From the NCBI RefSeq assembly GCF_032884065.1, contig NC_088872.1, forward strand, positions 31,688,977-31,752,976: 64,000 nt of DNA. Reading direction: 5' to 3'. The translations under genes and the position numbers were made by a program. The notes beneath the pieces are model-generated. The model was not told where the DNA came from and ran no database searches. It saw only the letters and a list, made by a program, of their open reading frames with translations. Of this stretch, positions 9,791 to 21,905 are shown piece after piece (within the stretch, counting starts at the first letter, position 1; each line of letters starts with the position of its first letter). The stretch comes from Artemia franciscana (taxonomy: Eukaryota; Arthropoda; Branchiopoda; Anostraca; Artemiidae).

Positions 9791-10329
9791 GAATGGAGTG
9801 ACAAATCTGAAGTCAGATTCGTCTGAATACCTGAATTTGCTGGAACGAATTTGACAAAATACCACTGCATTGGAAAAAGCTAGAATTCCCTAGACTTATT
9901 TATTGCAGACAACATATAGATGGGCAAAGATTCATAGCTTCAGTAGTTTTACCAATAATATGGTCCTGAAGATGATGCAATGGTAAAAATCTGGTCCAGT
10001 TGACGAGATGACAAAACTTAAACACTAATGTCAGAAATATAAGCCCAAATGGACTACAGTATACAACATTTAGCACAAAACAAGGGATTTTAGCTCACTG
10101 TCGACCAGTGAACTGTGAAATAATTTCAATTTTCTTTTTTATATAACTTTTAAACAAAAGTTAAACCAAGTGTTAATCATACTATAATTTTTTTTCGTCA
10201 AAAACAAATACCTTATTTCATATCCAAAAATAGGGCATGGAGCTATATCTGAGTTTACTCTAAATCTAAAGGGTAATGTTTTCTTGTACATTGCCAAAGT
10301 ACACACACACAAAATTTTCGTGTCAAAGG
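9791..10329. other. Unassigned noncoding sequence
   Basis: Nothing recognisable apart from short open frames without domain resemblance. The 71-codon minus frame at 10139-10354 runs into the hAT end and has no recognisable features. Confidence 0.4.
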
Positions 10330-10511
10330 TAAAGTATTTGAAAAACAAATACATTAAAAGTATCTTAAGTAATAAGTATTTCGTAATCTTACTTAAGTAT
10401 CAAGTAATAAGTACACCGTAGAGTTTTTACTTAAGTACAAGTACAAGTAATGGAAAATTTTACTTAAGTAGTACTTCAAGTAAAAGTACTTCAAGTAAGT
10501 GACAGCACTGA
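10330..10511 (-). mobile_element. hAT-type transposon terminus
   Basis: Read on the minus strand the element begins CAGTGCTGTCACTTACTTGA at 10511 and continues as repeats of AAGTAC/CTTAAGTA-like words (10393-10505). CAGxGxTGTCACTT termini followed by subterminal ACTTAAGTAC repeats are characteristic of hAT elements in animals. The other end was not found within 1 kb upstream, so this is a solo end or truncated copy. Confidence 0.55.
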
Positions 10512-10819
10512 TCATAATATACTTGACTTGTTCCTCCTCCGGCCATTGGAACTTGCACTCTTTGTAATAAAATTCCAAAGAAAATTTCTAAAATAGCACT
10601 GCCAGCAGCAACATTTTTATTTAAAACTACGCTTTTCTCGATATAAAAGGACCATATTGGAGCCTACAACCGTGAACAATATGAAATTTGGATCGGCAAT
10701 GATTTGGGCACATTCTTTTGGTTTATTTACAATGTCACACCAACTCCTATGGGGCACACTCTCGGATATTTTACTGAAGGCTGTACTCAAATTGAGTTTA
10801 AAGTTTTTTTTCAAACTTA

Positions 10820-11385
10820 TTTTTGCCTTAGAGCGTTTACTAAGGGCCCTTTGGAGAAAACCTTCTATCAGCCTTAGGACCAAGATGCGCATATACAATG
10901 CATCGGTGGGATCCGTGCTTCTTTACGGAGCCGAAACTTGGCCAGCCACTCAGTCTGTGCTTAGCATCGTAAATATAGCCCAAACAAAACATCTTCGCCG
11001 CATTGAAGGAGTACGCTGGCACTATTTTGTTAGCAACGAGAACCTCCTGGCGTTAACTGCTCAAACGCTCTTCTCAGTCCAACTCGCTCAACGAACACTA
11101 CGCTGGTACGGACATCTCCTTCGCATGTCCCCCGACACTCCCGCACGAACGATTTTTGACTTTGATCCCATGCTGCGCGGCGGGAAACGCCCAAGAGGTT
11201 GTCCCCCAACCAGATGGAAGGACGCGACAGGTGCCTTCTTAGTCATGGCAAATATTCAGGAGGATGTCCGCATCCTTGCAAGAGACCGGTCCAAATGGAG
11301 GCACCATGTAGCATCACTCTCGACGCTGGAAGCATTTCGGCAGGAGGATTAAGTCAAGTTAAGTCAAGTTTACTGACAGATATGT
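10820..11385 (+). pseudogene. 3' end of a LINE reverse-transcriptase ORF (RTE/endonuclease-RT type)
   Basis: The open frame 10657-11352 becomes recognisable at ~residue 55. It shows the post-polymerase region common to this LINE group: SLRTKMRIYNA, LLYGAETW, a RRIEGVRWH segment, LRWYGHLLRM, and the G(K)RPRGCPPTRWKD...RDRSKWR ending. These are the connection and C-terminal parts of a retrotransposon polyprotein. The RT palm with YADD is absent, and sequence before ~10820 is unrelated, so the copy is 5'-truncated. The stop at 11350-11352 is followed by 'aagtcaagttaagtcaag', a repeated-word tail typical of LINE 3' ends. The frame itself is intact over ~180 codons, so insertion may be fairly recent. 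Confidence 0.75.
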
Positions 11386-11785
11386 CAATAAATGTTTTTA
11401 TATATGGCTTCTGTTCAAACTGGAGGGCTCTATGAATCTTTGGAACCTTGAAACGGTTGGCCAGCATCCACTGCAAAAGAACGCAGTTTACGAATATATT
11501 CCATTTTGGACGAAGGTCAGCAATAAGATTCTTTCATGAAGGTTTCCAGTGTATACCCCCATCCTCTACAAAAAAATTATTATGTTGACTCAGTGAATTC
11601 CTGGAGACTGGTCAATTTATGCACAGGAAAACTAAATCCTTTACCGAGTCACGAATTTGCGCTGGTATTTCCCTATCAATTTAAAAGAACCATCCCTTCA
11701 GTCCATTCTCCTCAACTATGGCAATATTGAGGAAACTTGAGTCACAAGGATTGTTTAGCCATTTGTAATTGCCACACAGCGAAGA
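11386..11785. other. Unassigned sequence between two LINE fragments
   Basis: No coding signature or repeat shared with the rest of the window was seen. The plus-strand frames at 11536-11730 and 11894-12106 are unsupported, and the second is antisense to LINE sequence. Confidence 0.35.
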
Positions 11786-11789
11786 GTAG

Positions 11790-13265
11790 TGAGACATCAC
11801 TTACTTACTTTACTTTCTGCAGGAATCAGATGATGCCCCATCTTGCCCGAGACCAACTGATGATGGAGCGACTGACGTAGTCCAACACGGTCTGTGAGCA
11901 GCAATCTCTTCTGTAATCATCAGCAAGCCTTTATCTCAAGGACCTCCGTGTCGGTGGAAGCTGCCCCAAGGATTCAGGCTATTCTTGAATGTCTGCCGGG
12001 ATTTTTTCTTTGGTCAGCTGTTCTCTATTTCCAAGCTGGAAGGGGGTCGCAGGTGAGGAAATCGTGGGATATGGTTCCAAATGGCTGTCGTAGCGTGTCT
12101 CCCTGAAATTCTAGTCGTGGTCGTTCTATGAATACCAGGAGGGGGAGGGCCTTCTGGGCACAACATCTCCGAATTTCAACGTTTGAAATATGACACCACC
12201 AGCTGACTCGTAGTGTGCGCCTTATGCAGCAATGGTTGAATACTTCCAGTGAACGTGTTTCTTTGGCCTTTAAAGGCTATGTTTTATAGGCGTACATCCA
12301 GGTCGATCGAAGAGTTGTCTTGTAGAGGTTCATCTTCGTTTTGATGCTAATTTCATTTCTAATCCAAAGCAATTTCTTCATGCTTGTGAAGACAACCTAT
12401 GCCGTTTCTATTCAAGCTCTAACTTCAGCTTCTGCACCTTCATTTGGTGTTAGGATAGATCCAAAGTAGTGGAACTCTTCAGCAGTCTCGATGGTTTTTC
12501 CCTCTAGTTGGATATCTGGGTGGTTTTTGTTGTTTGGTTTCATGACTTTTGTTTTAGACTTACTGATCATGAAGCCATCTTTCTTTGATGCACAGGAGAC
12601 ATCGTTGACAACCTTTTGGAGCTCAACCGACAAGCTACTCATAAGACCCTCATCATCTGCCAAGGCTTGGTCGGGCAGAGAAACCTGTCTGTGTTCTTTC
12701 TGACCGAGAACAAACCCCTTGCGGTTACAAAGTGAACTAACCATTATCCATTCTGTTATGTAATTGAACAGATCCGGTGAAAGGGAGCACCCCTTTTTTA
12801 CCCCTGACTCAGCATAAAATTCTGTTGTTTCGATGTTAGCAGTTCGGACTCTCGCAACCGTAAAATCATAGACTCCTTTGAGCATCTCGATCAGTTCTGC
12901 TGAAACACCATCTTCCTTCACGACCTTCCAAAGTTTGGTCCTGATAAAGGGGTAAAAACGGCAAAAAAAAAATGAAGACGGGGATAGCATACAATTGAAG
13001 TCCATCGCTCTGCTGCAGGATGAGGTGGAAGGAAAGAATATGTTCTTGAAAGCCCCTGCCATGTCTAAAACCTGCTTATTCTAGTCTTATCAACTTGTTT
13101 TGGATGTCTTTGAAACGGTTGAGGTTGAGGATGATTAGCAAAAGAGCTTCATGTCATGGTCTGTTAGTGATTTACCTCGGTAGTTTGAGTAGATTGCCTT
13201 GTCTCCTTTCTTATGTACCAGCATAAGTTCTGACAGTTTCCAATTCTTCCAATTCCCAAGAACAA
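11790..13265 (-). pseudogene. Degenerate LINE reverse transcriptase, opposite strand
   Basis: On the minus strand, 13265-13060 carries fragments of the RT fingers region (HKKGDKA, NYRGKSL). The frame 13062-12412 then shows KLWKVVKEDG, SGVKKGCSLSPDLFN (RT motif), ADDEGL at the catalytic site, KTKVM and the EFHYFGSIL thumb motif. The usual Y/F before ADD is Leu here, so the active site is altered. After the stop at 12412, disrupted frames continue the connection region (WIRNEISIKTKMNLY and CIRRTLRVSWW, then toward 11800), broken by several stops and shifts. Together this is one dead LINE copy of at least 1.4 kb, of a different family from the copy at 10.8 kb. Confidence 0.75.
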
Positions 13266-13832
13266 AAGGGAATTATGTGACTAAACAAACTTTTATATAA
13301 TGCTGACAAAAATCTCTACAAGACTACGTAATGGTTCGTCTTTGTTCAGAGAAAATAAGTGCAGGACCATGTAACGCCTCATCATTGTTCCTGTAAATCA
13401 CGAAGAATTTCTTCGTCTGCTAACAACAATTAAAACGAAGGACCTTTGTGCAAGACAGAAAAAATATGGCAATATTGCACTATAATCAATTTATGCTATA
13501 TCCCTAATTTGGGGGTGCTGAGAATTTTCCTCACATCATTAGGTTTTTTAATTAATTGACAAGCAACTATTACGTAGCACAGACATTTGCAACTTGATTT
13601 GCGGGCCCTGGGGGATTTATCCCTGGCCATCATAGTTTTTTTAACGTAATTAATATAACACACACCTGCATCTCGAAGAAAATGCTCCCTATTATGTGAC
13701 AAAAACCTATATTTTGAAGAAAACACTCCCTATTCCGCAACAAACACCCCAAATCTTGAAGAAACTTTAAAAAATTGTCGGGACTGGGATACGAAGGGGG
13801 TACTGCGCTAATGGATACAGAGGCCCCTACTA
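13266..13832. other. Unassigned sequence
   Basis: Low-complexity AT-rich sequence. Approximate repeats of a phrase like 'gaagaaaacactccctatt' occur at 13675-13765. No gene supported. Confidence 0.35.
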
Positions 13833-14635
13833 CTAACACGTAAAAACTAAAAAAAAAGCTAAAAAAGGTAACAAACTAAAAAAGGAAAAAACTAAAAAAA
13901 TGGTAAAAACTACAAAAAAAACTAAAAAGAAAAAAAAGCTAAAAACTAATAAAAAACTAAAAAAAACAAAAAACTGAAAAAGAAAAAAAACTAAAAAAAG
14001 GAAAAAACTGAAAAATAAAGGAGTAAAAGAAAACAAAAAATATAAATAAAAAAAAAACTAAAAAAGGTAAATGTATTCAAGCCGAAGTAGCTGAGCTGGT
14101 AAAGCGTTATATTCCAGGTTTTAGGTCCGAGAGGTTCCAGATTCAAACCTTGGCCTTAGCATTAATACAAAAGAAGAAAAAAAAAACTAAAAAAGGTCAG
14201 ACCGGGACACAGGGAATATAAATGACGCCCGGGACACTCAAAGAGAAATTACAGACTGGGACACCGGGACACAAATGACGACTGGGAGGTGTGTGTCGAC
14301 TGACGTCATGTTTGTGTGTCGACTGACGTCATGTTTGTCGAATATAAATGACGACTGGGATACAGGGACACAACTACAACGGGGACGCTGGGGGGCACAG
14401 GGGGGATATATAAATGACGATGGAACACAGGGAATGTTTGATTAGCAATCACCATCAACAAAGCTCAAGGGCAATCATTAGAATAATGAGGTATAGATCT
14501 GAATACGGATTGTTTTTCCCATGGACAATTATATTTTGCATGTTCAAGAGTCGGTAAACCTGACAATCTATTTATATGCACAGACAATGGAACAGCGAAG
14601 AATGTTGTATATTCGCAAGTTTTACGTAGTTAAAA

Positions 14636-14663
<28 letters not shown>
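13833..14663 (+). mobile_element. Non-autonomous Helitron fragment (A-rich block, minisatellite, helicase tail)
   Basis: An A-rich block built from 'aaaaaactaaaaaagg' words (13850-14070) is followed by a tRNA-like segment. Next come minisatellite words (gacaccgggacacaaatgac, 14196-14420), two 'cgactgacgtcatg' motifs, and 14438-14634, which encodes the last ~65 residues of a PIF1-type Helitron helicase ([22 protein letters not shown] in the antecedent). It ends in a short TA tract at 14666. The phobic frame on the minus strand at 13833-14036 is an artefact of the A-rich block. Confidence 0.6.
14081..14160 (+). ncRNA. tRNA-derived sequence with A and B boxes
   Basis: TAGCTGAGCTGG at 14088-14099 matches a pol III A box, with a D-arm-like GCT...AGC pairing. 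The segment around 14135-14150 contains ATTCAAACC, a B-box/T-loop-like sequence. GCCGAAG at the start can pair partly with a CCTTGGC or CCTTAGC near the end. Stem mismatches make a functional tRNA unlikely. It is more likely the head of a tRNA-derived SINE or a captured tRNA pseudogene. The flanking 'tattcaagcc' also occurs at the same point of the Helitron copies at 49.6 and 49.96 kb without the tRNA-like part. Confidence 0.45.
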
Positions 14664-14666
<3 letters not shown>

Positions 14667-16437
14667 CTAGCTGTTTGGGTGGCACTTCGCGCCACCCCAA
14701 CACCTAGTTGGTGGGGCGCTTCGCAACCCCCCCAAGCCCCCCCGCGCGCGTAAGTCGTTACGCGCCATATTAGTTACGCGCCATTGTAGTTGTGTCCCTG
14801 TGTCCCACCTGTGAATATAGATAGATTTATATATGTGTTTCAAACTACGTAAAAATTGCGAATATACAACATTCTTGGCTTTCCCATTGTCTGTCCATAT
14901 ACAAAGCCGTATGTACTAATAATGACGTCATATGCAAACGCTCTTTTTACAAACAAACAAACATGCATACACACAACTCGTTTTTATATAGATAGATAGA
15001 TAGATAGATACAATACAAATTAACTACGTAAAACTTGTGAATATACAACAGTCTTCGCTGTCCCATTGTCTGTGTTGCAATCTTTTAAATTGAAAAAGCA
15101 GATCCGTTGGAATCATGGGAATGCGAGGAATAAGAACAGCCTCACCCTCATAAGGCCCTGTCAAGATTGTGGCCTCTATTAGGTTTTCCATTGTTTTTTT
15201 TTTACGGCAAGTTGCGTGCCATTGCAAAGCTTTGGTGGGTTGATATTTCTTAAAAGTATTATTGGTACGCCTATTTTTAGTTGTAGCACGTGTGGTGGAA
15301 ACCCTGAAGGATCTATGGAATTTAAAAATTCAGATGGATAAATAACCGCTTCATTTGGTTCCGAAATACAAATTAACTGCGTAAAACTTGCGAATATACA
15401 ACATTCTTCGCTGTCCAATTCTCGCTGCATATAAATAGATTGTCAGGTTTACCGACCCTCGAACATGCAACGTACAATTGTCCATGGGAAAAACAATCAG
15501 TATTAAGATCAATACCACATTTTTTTAATGATTGACCTTGAGCTTTGTTAATGGTGATTGCAAATGCTAATCGAATTGGGAATTGCAATCTTTTAAATTG
15601 AAAAGGCAGATCCGTTGGAATCATGGGAATGCGAGGAATAAGAACAGCCTCACCCTCAAAAGGCCCTGTTAGGATTGTGGCCTCTTTAGGTTTTCCATTG
15701 TTTTTTTTTTACGGCAAGTCGAGTGCCATTGCAAAGCTTTGGTGGGTTTATATTTCTTAAAAGTATTATTGGTACGCCTATTTTTAGTTGTAGCACGTGT
15801 GGTGGAAACCCTGAAAGATCTATGGAATTTAAAAATTCAGATGGATAATTAACCGCTTCATTTGGTTCCAAAACTGTGTCGACTGACTTGTAAAGGACTG
15901 CCTGGTCTTGAATCTTGGTCAAAACAATATTGTTGATTTCGTGGACGTCTATATTTTTGGGTGCGAGAATCGCTCTTTCACTTAGCCATTTATTATTTTT
16001 ATAATTTTTTAGAATATTCGGAAATACTTTTTCAATCAATTCATTTTTGGACGTCACTAAATTACAGAAATCAGCAGGTAGTTGTATACGTCCTGAAATT
16101 GAGTCTACTGGGAGCTTTCCGTTTCCCATTGCCAGCAATTGATCTGAAAATGTTTGACCAGAGTCATCGTTTTGCAATCGGACACGCATATTTGTAGTTA
16201 ATTTTAATGTTTTTACGTGTGCCCATAGACTCTTTGAGCATCTTCATCAGTCATTGTAAACTTAAACATTAATAGATTTCTACGCGAACATATGTCTTAT
16301 ATAACTTGAATGACGTCACCTTCAAAGCAAAAATGACGGCAACTAATTTCATGACGTCAGCCGAAACATGACGTCACCTGATCCACAGATCTACAGACAG
16401 ACAGACAACTTATTTTTATATATCTTCTATCTATATA
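14667..16437 (-). mobile_element. Non-autonomous Helitron, minus strand, with internally deleted helicase gene
   Basis: On the minus strand the 5' region at ~16437 reads TATATAAAAATAAGTTGTC and is followed by TGACGTCA motifs. The start of the Helitron ORF (16250-16217) is fused directly to the helicase C-terminal part (16216-15686, then 15624-15373). After a stop there is a second, duplicated helicase piece (15358-15070). The 3' end is a hairpin with GGGTGG and CCACCC arms (14675-14697), then CTAG at 14667-14670 bordering a TA tract. Frames are broken by a deletion in the A-run near 15700. The copy at 46.71-48.4 kb has the same structure in the opposite orientation. Confidence 0.75.
15373..16216 (-). 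pseudogene. Helitron PIF1-like helicase, C-terminal part
   Basis: Minus-strand frames 16189-15686 and 15624-15373 together correspond to the last ~280 residues of the helicase encoded at 38.3-40.2 kb. They run from NMRVRLQNDDSG through ILAPKN, the helicase motif V region (AFAITINKAQGQSL) and motif VI ([14 protein letters not shown]) to VLRS-stop. Walker A and B are absent, so no ATPase activity is possible. A shift near 15700 separates the two frames. A further partial copy (15430-15024) follows as a tandem duplication. Confidence 0.8.
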
Positions 16438-16453
16438 TATATATATCTATATA

Positions 16454-18407
16454 TATAAAAATAAGTTGTCTGTCTGTGGATGGATCAGGTGACGTCACCT
16501 GAAAAAACTGGATCAGGTGACGTCAAAACTGAAAAAACTAAAAAAAGGCAAAAACTACAAAAAAAAACTAAAAACTAATAAAAAAAAAAAGCTAAAAAAC
16601 TAAAAAAACTATAAAGGTAAAAACCAATAAAAAACTAAAAAAAAAACTGAAAAAACTAAAAAAAGGCAAAAACTACAAAAAAAAACTAAAAACTAATAAA
16701 AAAAAGTAAAAAAGCTAAAAAACTAAAAAAACTAAAAAAACTAAAAAAAGGTAAAAAACTAAAAAAAATAAAAAATAAAAAAAAACTAAAAAAAAGGAAA
16801 AAACTGAAAAATAAGCTAAAATAAAGGTAAAAACCAATAAAAAACTAAAAAGAAAAAAAGGAAAAAACTAATAAATGACGACACTCAAAGAGAAAGCGAC
16901 CAGGACAAAAGGAATGTTCGATTAGCAATCAACAAAGCACCGGGACACAGGGAGTATAAATGACGACCAGGACATAAGTAAAAAAAAAAACTATCTATAT
17001 ATATAAAAATAAGTTGTCTGTGGATCTGTGGATCGTGGATCAGGTGACGTCACCTGAAAAAATTTTCATCTAAAAAACTAAAAAAAACTAAAAAAGGTAA
17101 AAACTAAAAGAACTAAAAAAGAAAAAAATAAATGACGACACTCAAAGAGAAAGCGACCAGGACAAAAGGAATGTTCGATTAGCAATCAACAAAGCACCGG
17201 GACACAGGGAGTATAAATGACGACCAGGACATAAGTAAAAAAAAAAAATTAACAAAACTAAAAAGAAGGTAAAAACTACAAAAAAACTAAAAAGAAAAAA
17301 AAACTAAAAACTAATAAAAAAACTAAAAAATCTAAAAATCTAAATAAACTAAAAAAGAAAAAAAAGGAAAAAAATAAAGGAGAAAAACAAAACTAAAAAA
17401 CGAATGTATATACAGACCGGTACACCGGGATACAAATGACGACCGGGACACAGGGAATATAAATGACGACCGGGACACAGGGACACAACTACAACGGGGA
17501 CACCGGGGGAAACAGGGGGATATAAATGACGACCGGGACAAAAAAACTAAAAAGAAAAAAAAAACTAAAAACTAATAAAAAAACTAAAAAATCTAAAAAT
17601 CTAAATAAGCTAAAAAAGAAAAAAAAAAAGGAAAAAAATAAAGGAGAAAAACAAAACTAAAAAACGAATGTATATACAGACCGGGACACCGGGATACAAA
17701 TGACGACCGGGACACAGGGAATATAAATGACGACCGGGACACAGGGACACAACTACAACGGGGACACCGGGGGAAACAGGGGGATGTAAATGACGACCGG
17801 GACACCGGGACAGGGAATGGTCGATTAGCAATCACCATCAACAAAGCTCAAGGGCAATCATTAGAATCATGAGGTATAGATCTGAATACAGATTGTTTTC
17901 CCATGGACCATTATATGTTGCATGTTCAAGAGTCGGTAAACCTGACAATCTATTTGACACAGGGACACAACTACAACGGGGACACCGGGGGAAACAGGGG
18001 GATGTAAATGACGACCGGGACATCGGGACAGGGAATGGTCGATTAGCAATCACCATCAACAAAGCTCAAGGGCAATCATTAGAATCATGAGGTATAGATC
18101 TGAATACAGATTGTTTTCCCATGGACCATTATATGTTGCATGTTCAAGAGTCGGTAAACCTGACAATCTATTTATATGCAAAGACAATGGGACAGCAAAG
18201 AATGTTGTATATTCGCAAGTTTTACGTAGTTAAAACCATATATATATATCTATCTATATTCACAGGTGGGACATAGGGACACAACTACAATGGCGCGTAA
18301 CTATTATGGCGCGTAACGACTTACGCGCGCGGGGGGGCTTGGGGGGGGCGCGAAGCGCCCCCACCAACTAGGTGTTGGGGTGGCGCGAAGCGCCACCCCA
18401 ACAGCTA

Positions 18408-18408
<1 letters not shown>
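16454..18408 (+). mobile_element. Nested non-autonomous Helitrons, plus strand
   Basis: A Helitron 5' end (TCTATATATATAAAAATAAG) starts near 16454, only ~20 bp from the 5' end of the minus-strand element, so the two are head-to-head. A second 5' end begins near 16993, a nested insertion. The interior is A-rich 'aaaaaactaaaa' sequence, minisatellite blocks (16870-16990, 17145-17240, 17410-17545, 17680-17830, 17950-18040) and two helicase tails (17818-17955 truncated, 18035-18231). The 3' end has a GC-rich stem region and a hairpin with arms GGGGTGGCGC and GCGCCACCCC, then AACAG and CTAG at 18405-18408 followed by T. This is the standard Helitron 3' terminus. Confidence 0.7.
17410..18040. repeat. 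Helitron-internal minisatellite (GGGACAC / ATGACGACC words)
   Basis: Short words gacaccgggacacaaatgac, gaccgggacacagggaat and ataaatgacgac alternate in irregular tandem order. A ~200-bp segment (17740-17955) is duplicated immediately after itself (17955-18170), including part of the helicase tail. All frames in this region on the minus strand (Cys/Pro/Arg-rich 'CPGRHL' peptides) are translations of the minisatellite, not genes. Confidence 0.75.

Positions 18409-18493
<85 letters not shown>
18408..18493. repeat. (TA)n microsatellite
   Basis: An uninterrupted TA run of ~86 bp immediately after a Helitron CTAG end, ended by 'catgaggcataac'. Confidence 0.9.
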
Positions 18494-19444
<951 letters not shown>

Positions 19445-19471
19445 TATATATATATACTACCACTACTACTA

Positions 19472-20460
19472 CTAATAACTCACTGCAGCACCAAGCCGCC
19501 TGAGGCCAACACAGCTACGCACGCTCCTCCTCCAACCTAATCTATTTAAAGCCTCCCTCTTTACACCCTCCCAGGAAGTTCCTATTTCCTTTAAATCTTT
19601 ATTTATGACATCCTCCCAACCCAGACAAGGACGACCTGCTTTCCGTGTAGTCCCAGACGGTTGGCCAAAAAGGACAATCTTCGGTAATCTGTCATCCTTC
19701 ATCCGTAGAACGTGGCCTAGCCATCTCAACCTTTCTTTCATTATAGCCCCAGAAAGCGGGATTGAACCACACTTTTCGTACAACCTACTGTTTGAAATAC
19801 GGTCAGTCAGCCGGGTACCCAGAACAATCCGTAGGCAATTTCTCTGGAAAACATCTAGTAAATTTTCATCTGCTTTTCGGAGTGCCCATGCTTCAGAGCC
19901 ATATTTGACCACTGTCATCACTGTAGCTTCCAATATTCTAATCTTGGTTTGTAGACTTATCTTTCTATTCTTCCAAACTTTTTTTAACTGTGAAAAAACA
20001 CCCTGGGCCTTAGCTATTCTACTTTTAACATCTTCACTGCTCCCACCATCTTTACTAATAATACTACCAAGGTAACTGAAGCTCCCAACCTGATCAATCT
20101 TTGCGTTACCTAATGTCACCGGTTCATCTTCACTTACTCCTAGCCTTAGTGACTTAGTCTTCTTAAGATTAATTTTCAAGCCTATTTTAGCACCCTGAAC
20201 TCGTAAAACCTCTAAAAATTCATTCATTTTGCTCACACTTTCATCTAATATGCTTAAATCATCAGCATAATCTAAGTCCAGGAGCGTTCTTTCTCCCCAT
20301 TTGATTCCATGGTCTCCAATTGCCTTTTCTGTACTCCTTAAGACGAAGTCCATTAAAATGATCCATATAAAGGGGGATAGAACACAACCCTGCTTAACTC
20401 CTGATTTAATACAAAACCAGTTGCTAACCTCATTTCCTACCTTAAGGCAGGACGGACTCG
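19472..20460 (-). pseudogene. LINE reverse transcriptase, 5'-truncated, intact YADD
   Basis: A continuous minus-strand frame (20494-19472) encodes the RT palm to the C-terminus: SGVKQGCVLSPF (motif), LLDLDYADDLSIL with the catalytic YADD, GLKINLKKTKSL, GSFSYLGSII (thumb), the ISLQTKIRILEA connection region, VKYGSEAW, ERLRWLGHVLRM and a GRPCLGWEDV ending. This is a non-LTR retrotransposon polyprotein whose RT copies element RNA at a nicked target. Sequence before about residue 15 no longer resembles RT and there is no endonuclease, so the copy is 5'-truncated, as failed LINE insertions usually are. After the stop, a (TAG)n-like tail (reverse complement of 19454-19475) marks the 3' end, abutting the Helitron TA tract. 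Confidence 0.8.
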
Positions 20461-21595
20461 CAAAGAATCTTCCTATACCCCCCATGTTAAACATTTGGAG
20501 TTTGCCTGACGTTCCTGAATTAGTGATTTTGGCGGTTTTTATGTCAATAGAAGTAAAAGAAATCTGGTGAATATTTTGGCCTAATCAAATCTTAAAGCCG
20601 ACAATTATTTTTTTTATAATTCCAAAATAATTATAAAACCTGTTTCGGGTTTGCATTCTAGATTGCTATGCTTGACATTGTTGTTGTGGGGTATCAAAAA
20701 ATAGAGCAAAAAATTTTCTATTCATCAATAAGAAGCTTTTTTCTATAATATATACCTCCTGGCTGCAGTCCCTTCAAATACTTTACATATTTGTGTTCCG
20801 AAATCAAAATTTCCCCTCAAAAGGTTAGATTGAGCTGTAATCGGAGCATCTAAGAATGCAAAAATTACACCAAGGAGCTAACCACTCGGATTGTTCAGGA
20901 GCGATTCAGTCAAGCATTATTTAGTTCTAACCTGTTTAAACAGAGTCTAGAGAAGAAGTAAGGTGCAGACACCAAACTGCCGGTTAATGAACATATAAGA
21001 AAATTGTATTGTATAAATAATTAAGGATAAGCTGCGTCTAATCCTAGAGATAAATTGAACACAGCACAAGGGCCGAATAAGAAGCAATGGTTTTATTTCA
21101 AAAGATTGATCTATCGTTTTGGTTATTATTTTACCATTAAAATAAATTCAGGACAAATTTATGTATTGTAGTATAAGTACAATTTTGCATAATCTTCGTA
21201 CTGAAATAAGAATTAAAAATATATAAAACAAGCTAATTAATAACTAATGAATGAAACAAAATAACTAATGAATGAAACAAAATAACTAATGAACGAAACA
21301 AAATGTCCCCAGAATACTTAAATTTGTTATAGCGAGACCCGAGTCTTGCTGTAGAACTACCAAAGCAAACTACAAAAGCAGTCAATGACTAGTCTCAAGT
21401 CCAAGGCCTTTCCAAGAAACAATCCAACCCCTTGGTAAATAAACCCCAATAAAAATTACCCATACTAAATCAGTCAATGACCAGTCTCAATTTCAAGGCC
21501 TTTCCAAGAAACAATTCAAACCCTTAGTAAGTGAACCCCGATAAAAATGGTCAAAGCCCTAATAAAATTCTTATACAGTTCTTGTTATTGACCAC
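20461..21595. repeat. Noncoding stretch with short tandem duplications
   Basis: At 21237-21303 a 21-bp unit, taactaatgaatgaaacaaaa, occurs three times. At ~21380-21456 and ~21470-21546 a ~77-bp segment (agtcaatgac...aataaaaatt) is repeated with small changes. No gene is supported in the rest. The segment ends in a good splice acceptor (ttgttattgaccacag) near 21595. Confidence 0.5.
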
Positions 21596-21905
21596 AGTAA
21601 CATGGGAAAAAAAGAAATATGCGAGGGCTCAATTTGCCAAATGTGCAGGCCTATCGTGAAAAGTTGAAATTAAATTATTGGGCTAGAGGCAGACCGCGTT
21701 TACCAAAATATTTGTTAGAAGACTTAACGGATGCTTCGGTTCACGACGAATCAAGTTCCGAAGGAATTGGAACAAATTCCCCTTTTGTGTTGAAAGTTAT
21801 CACTTCTGGAAGAAATTTGGGGTCAGACCTTCTAAAAGGCTCACGCTGGATTGTGGATCTGCCTTACCTTTTTGAGAATTATGAAAAGCTCGTGATTCGC
21901 CACAT
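21596..21905 (+). CDS. Exon-like ORF flanked by splice consensus, unknown protein
   Basis: A pyrimidine-rich acceptor ending CACAG precedes the segment and CACAT|GTAAGTTTTT follows it. Between them the frame from 21619 is open for ~96 codons, with protein-like composition (ARGRPRLPKYLLEDL near residue 26, a central acidic/serine stretch, then GSRWIVDLPYLFENYEKL). In another frame the start reads MGKKEICEGSICQMC, a Cys-rich opening, so a one-base shift or a different start is possible. No domain recognised. It could be an internal exon of a host gene whose other exons lie outside repeats I can read. Confidence 0.35.

Noticed and set aside
13833..14036. Phe-rich minus-strand frames (also 29473-29682, 43734-43970)
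   Set aside because: Antisense of A-rich 'aaaaaactaaaa' blocks in Helitrons. Composition only.
17332..18062. Cys/Pro/Arg/Ser-rich minus-strand frames ('CPGRHL', 'SRSSF' repeats; also at 32.3, 40.4, 41.4, 44.1, 45.2 and 46.4 kb)
   Set aside because: They are the GGGACAC/ATGACGACC minisatellite read antisense. The repeats shift between frames without constraint and run into unrelated A-rich sequence.
19605..20075. 156-codon plus-strand frame
   Set aside because: Antisense shadow of the LINE reverse transcriptase on the minus strand.
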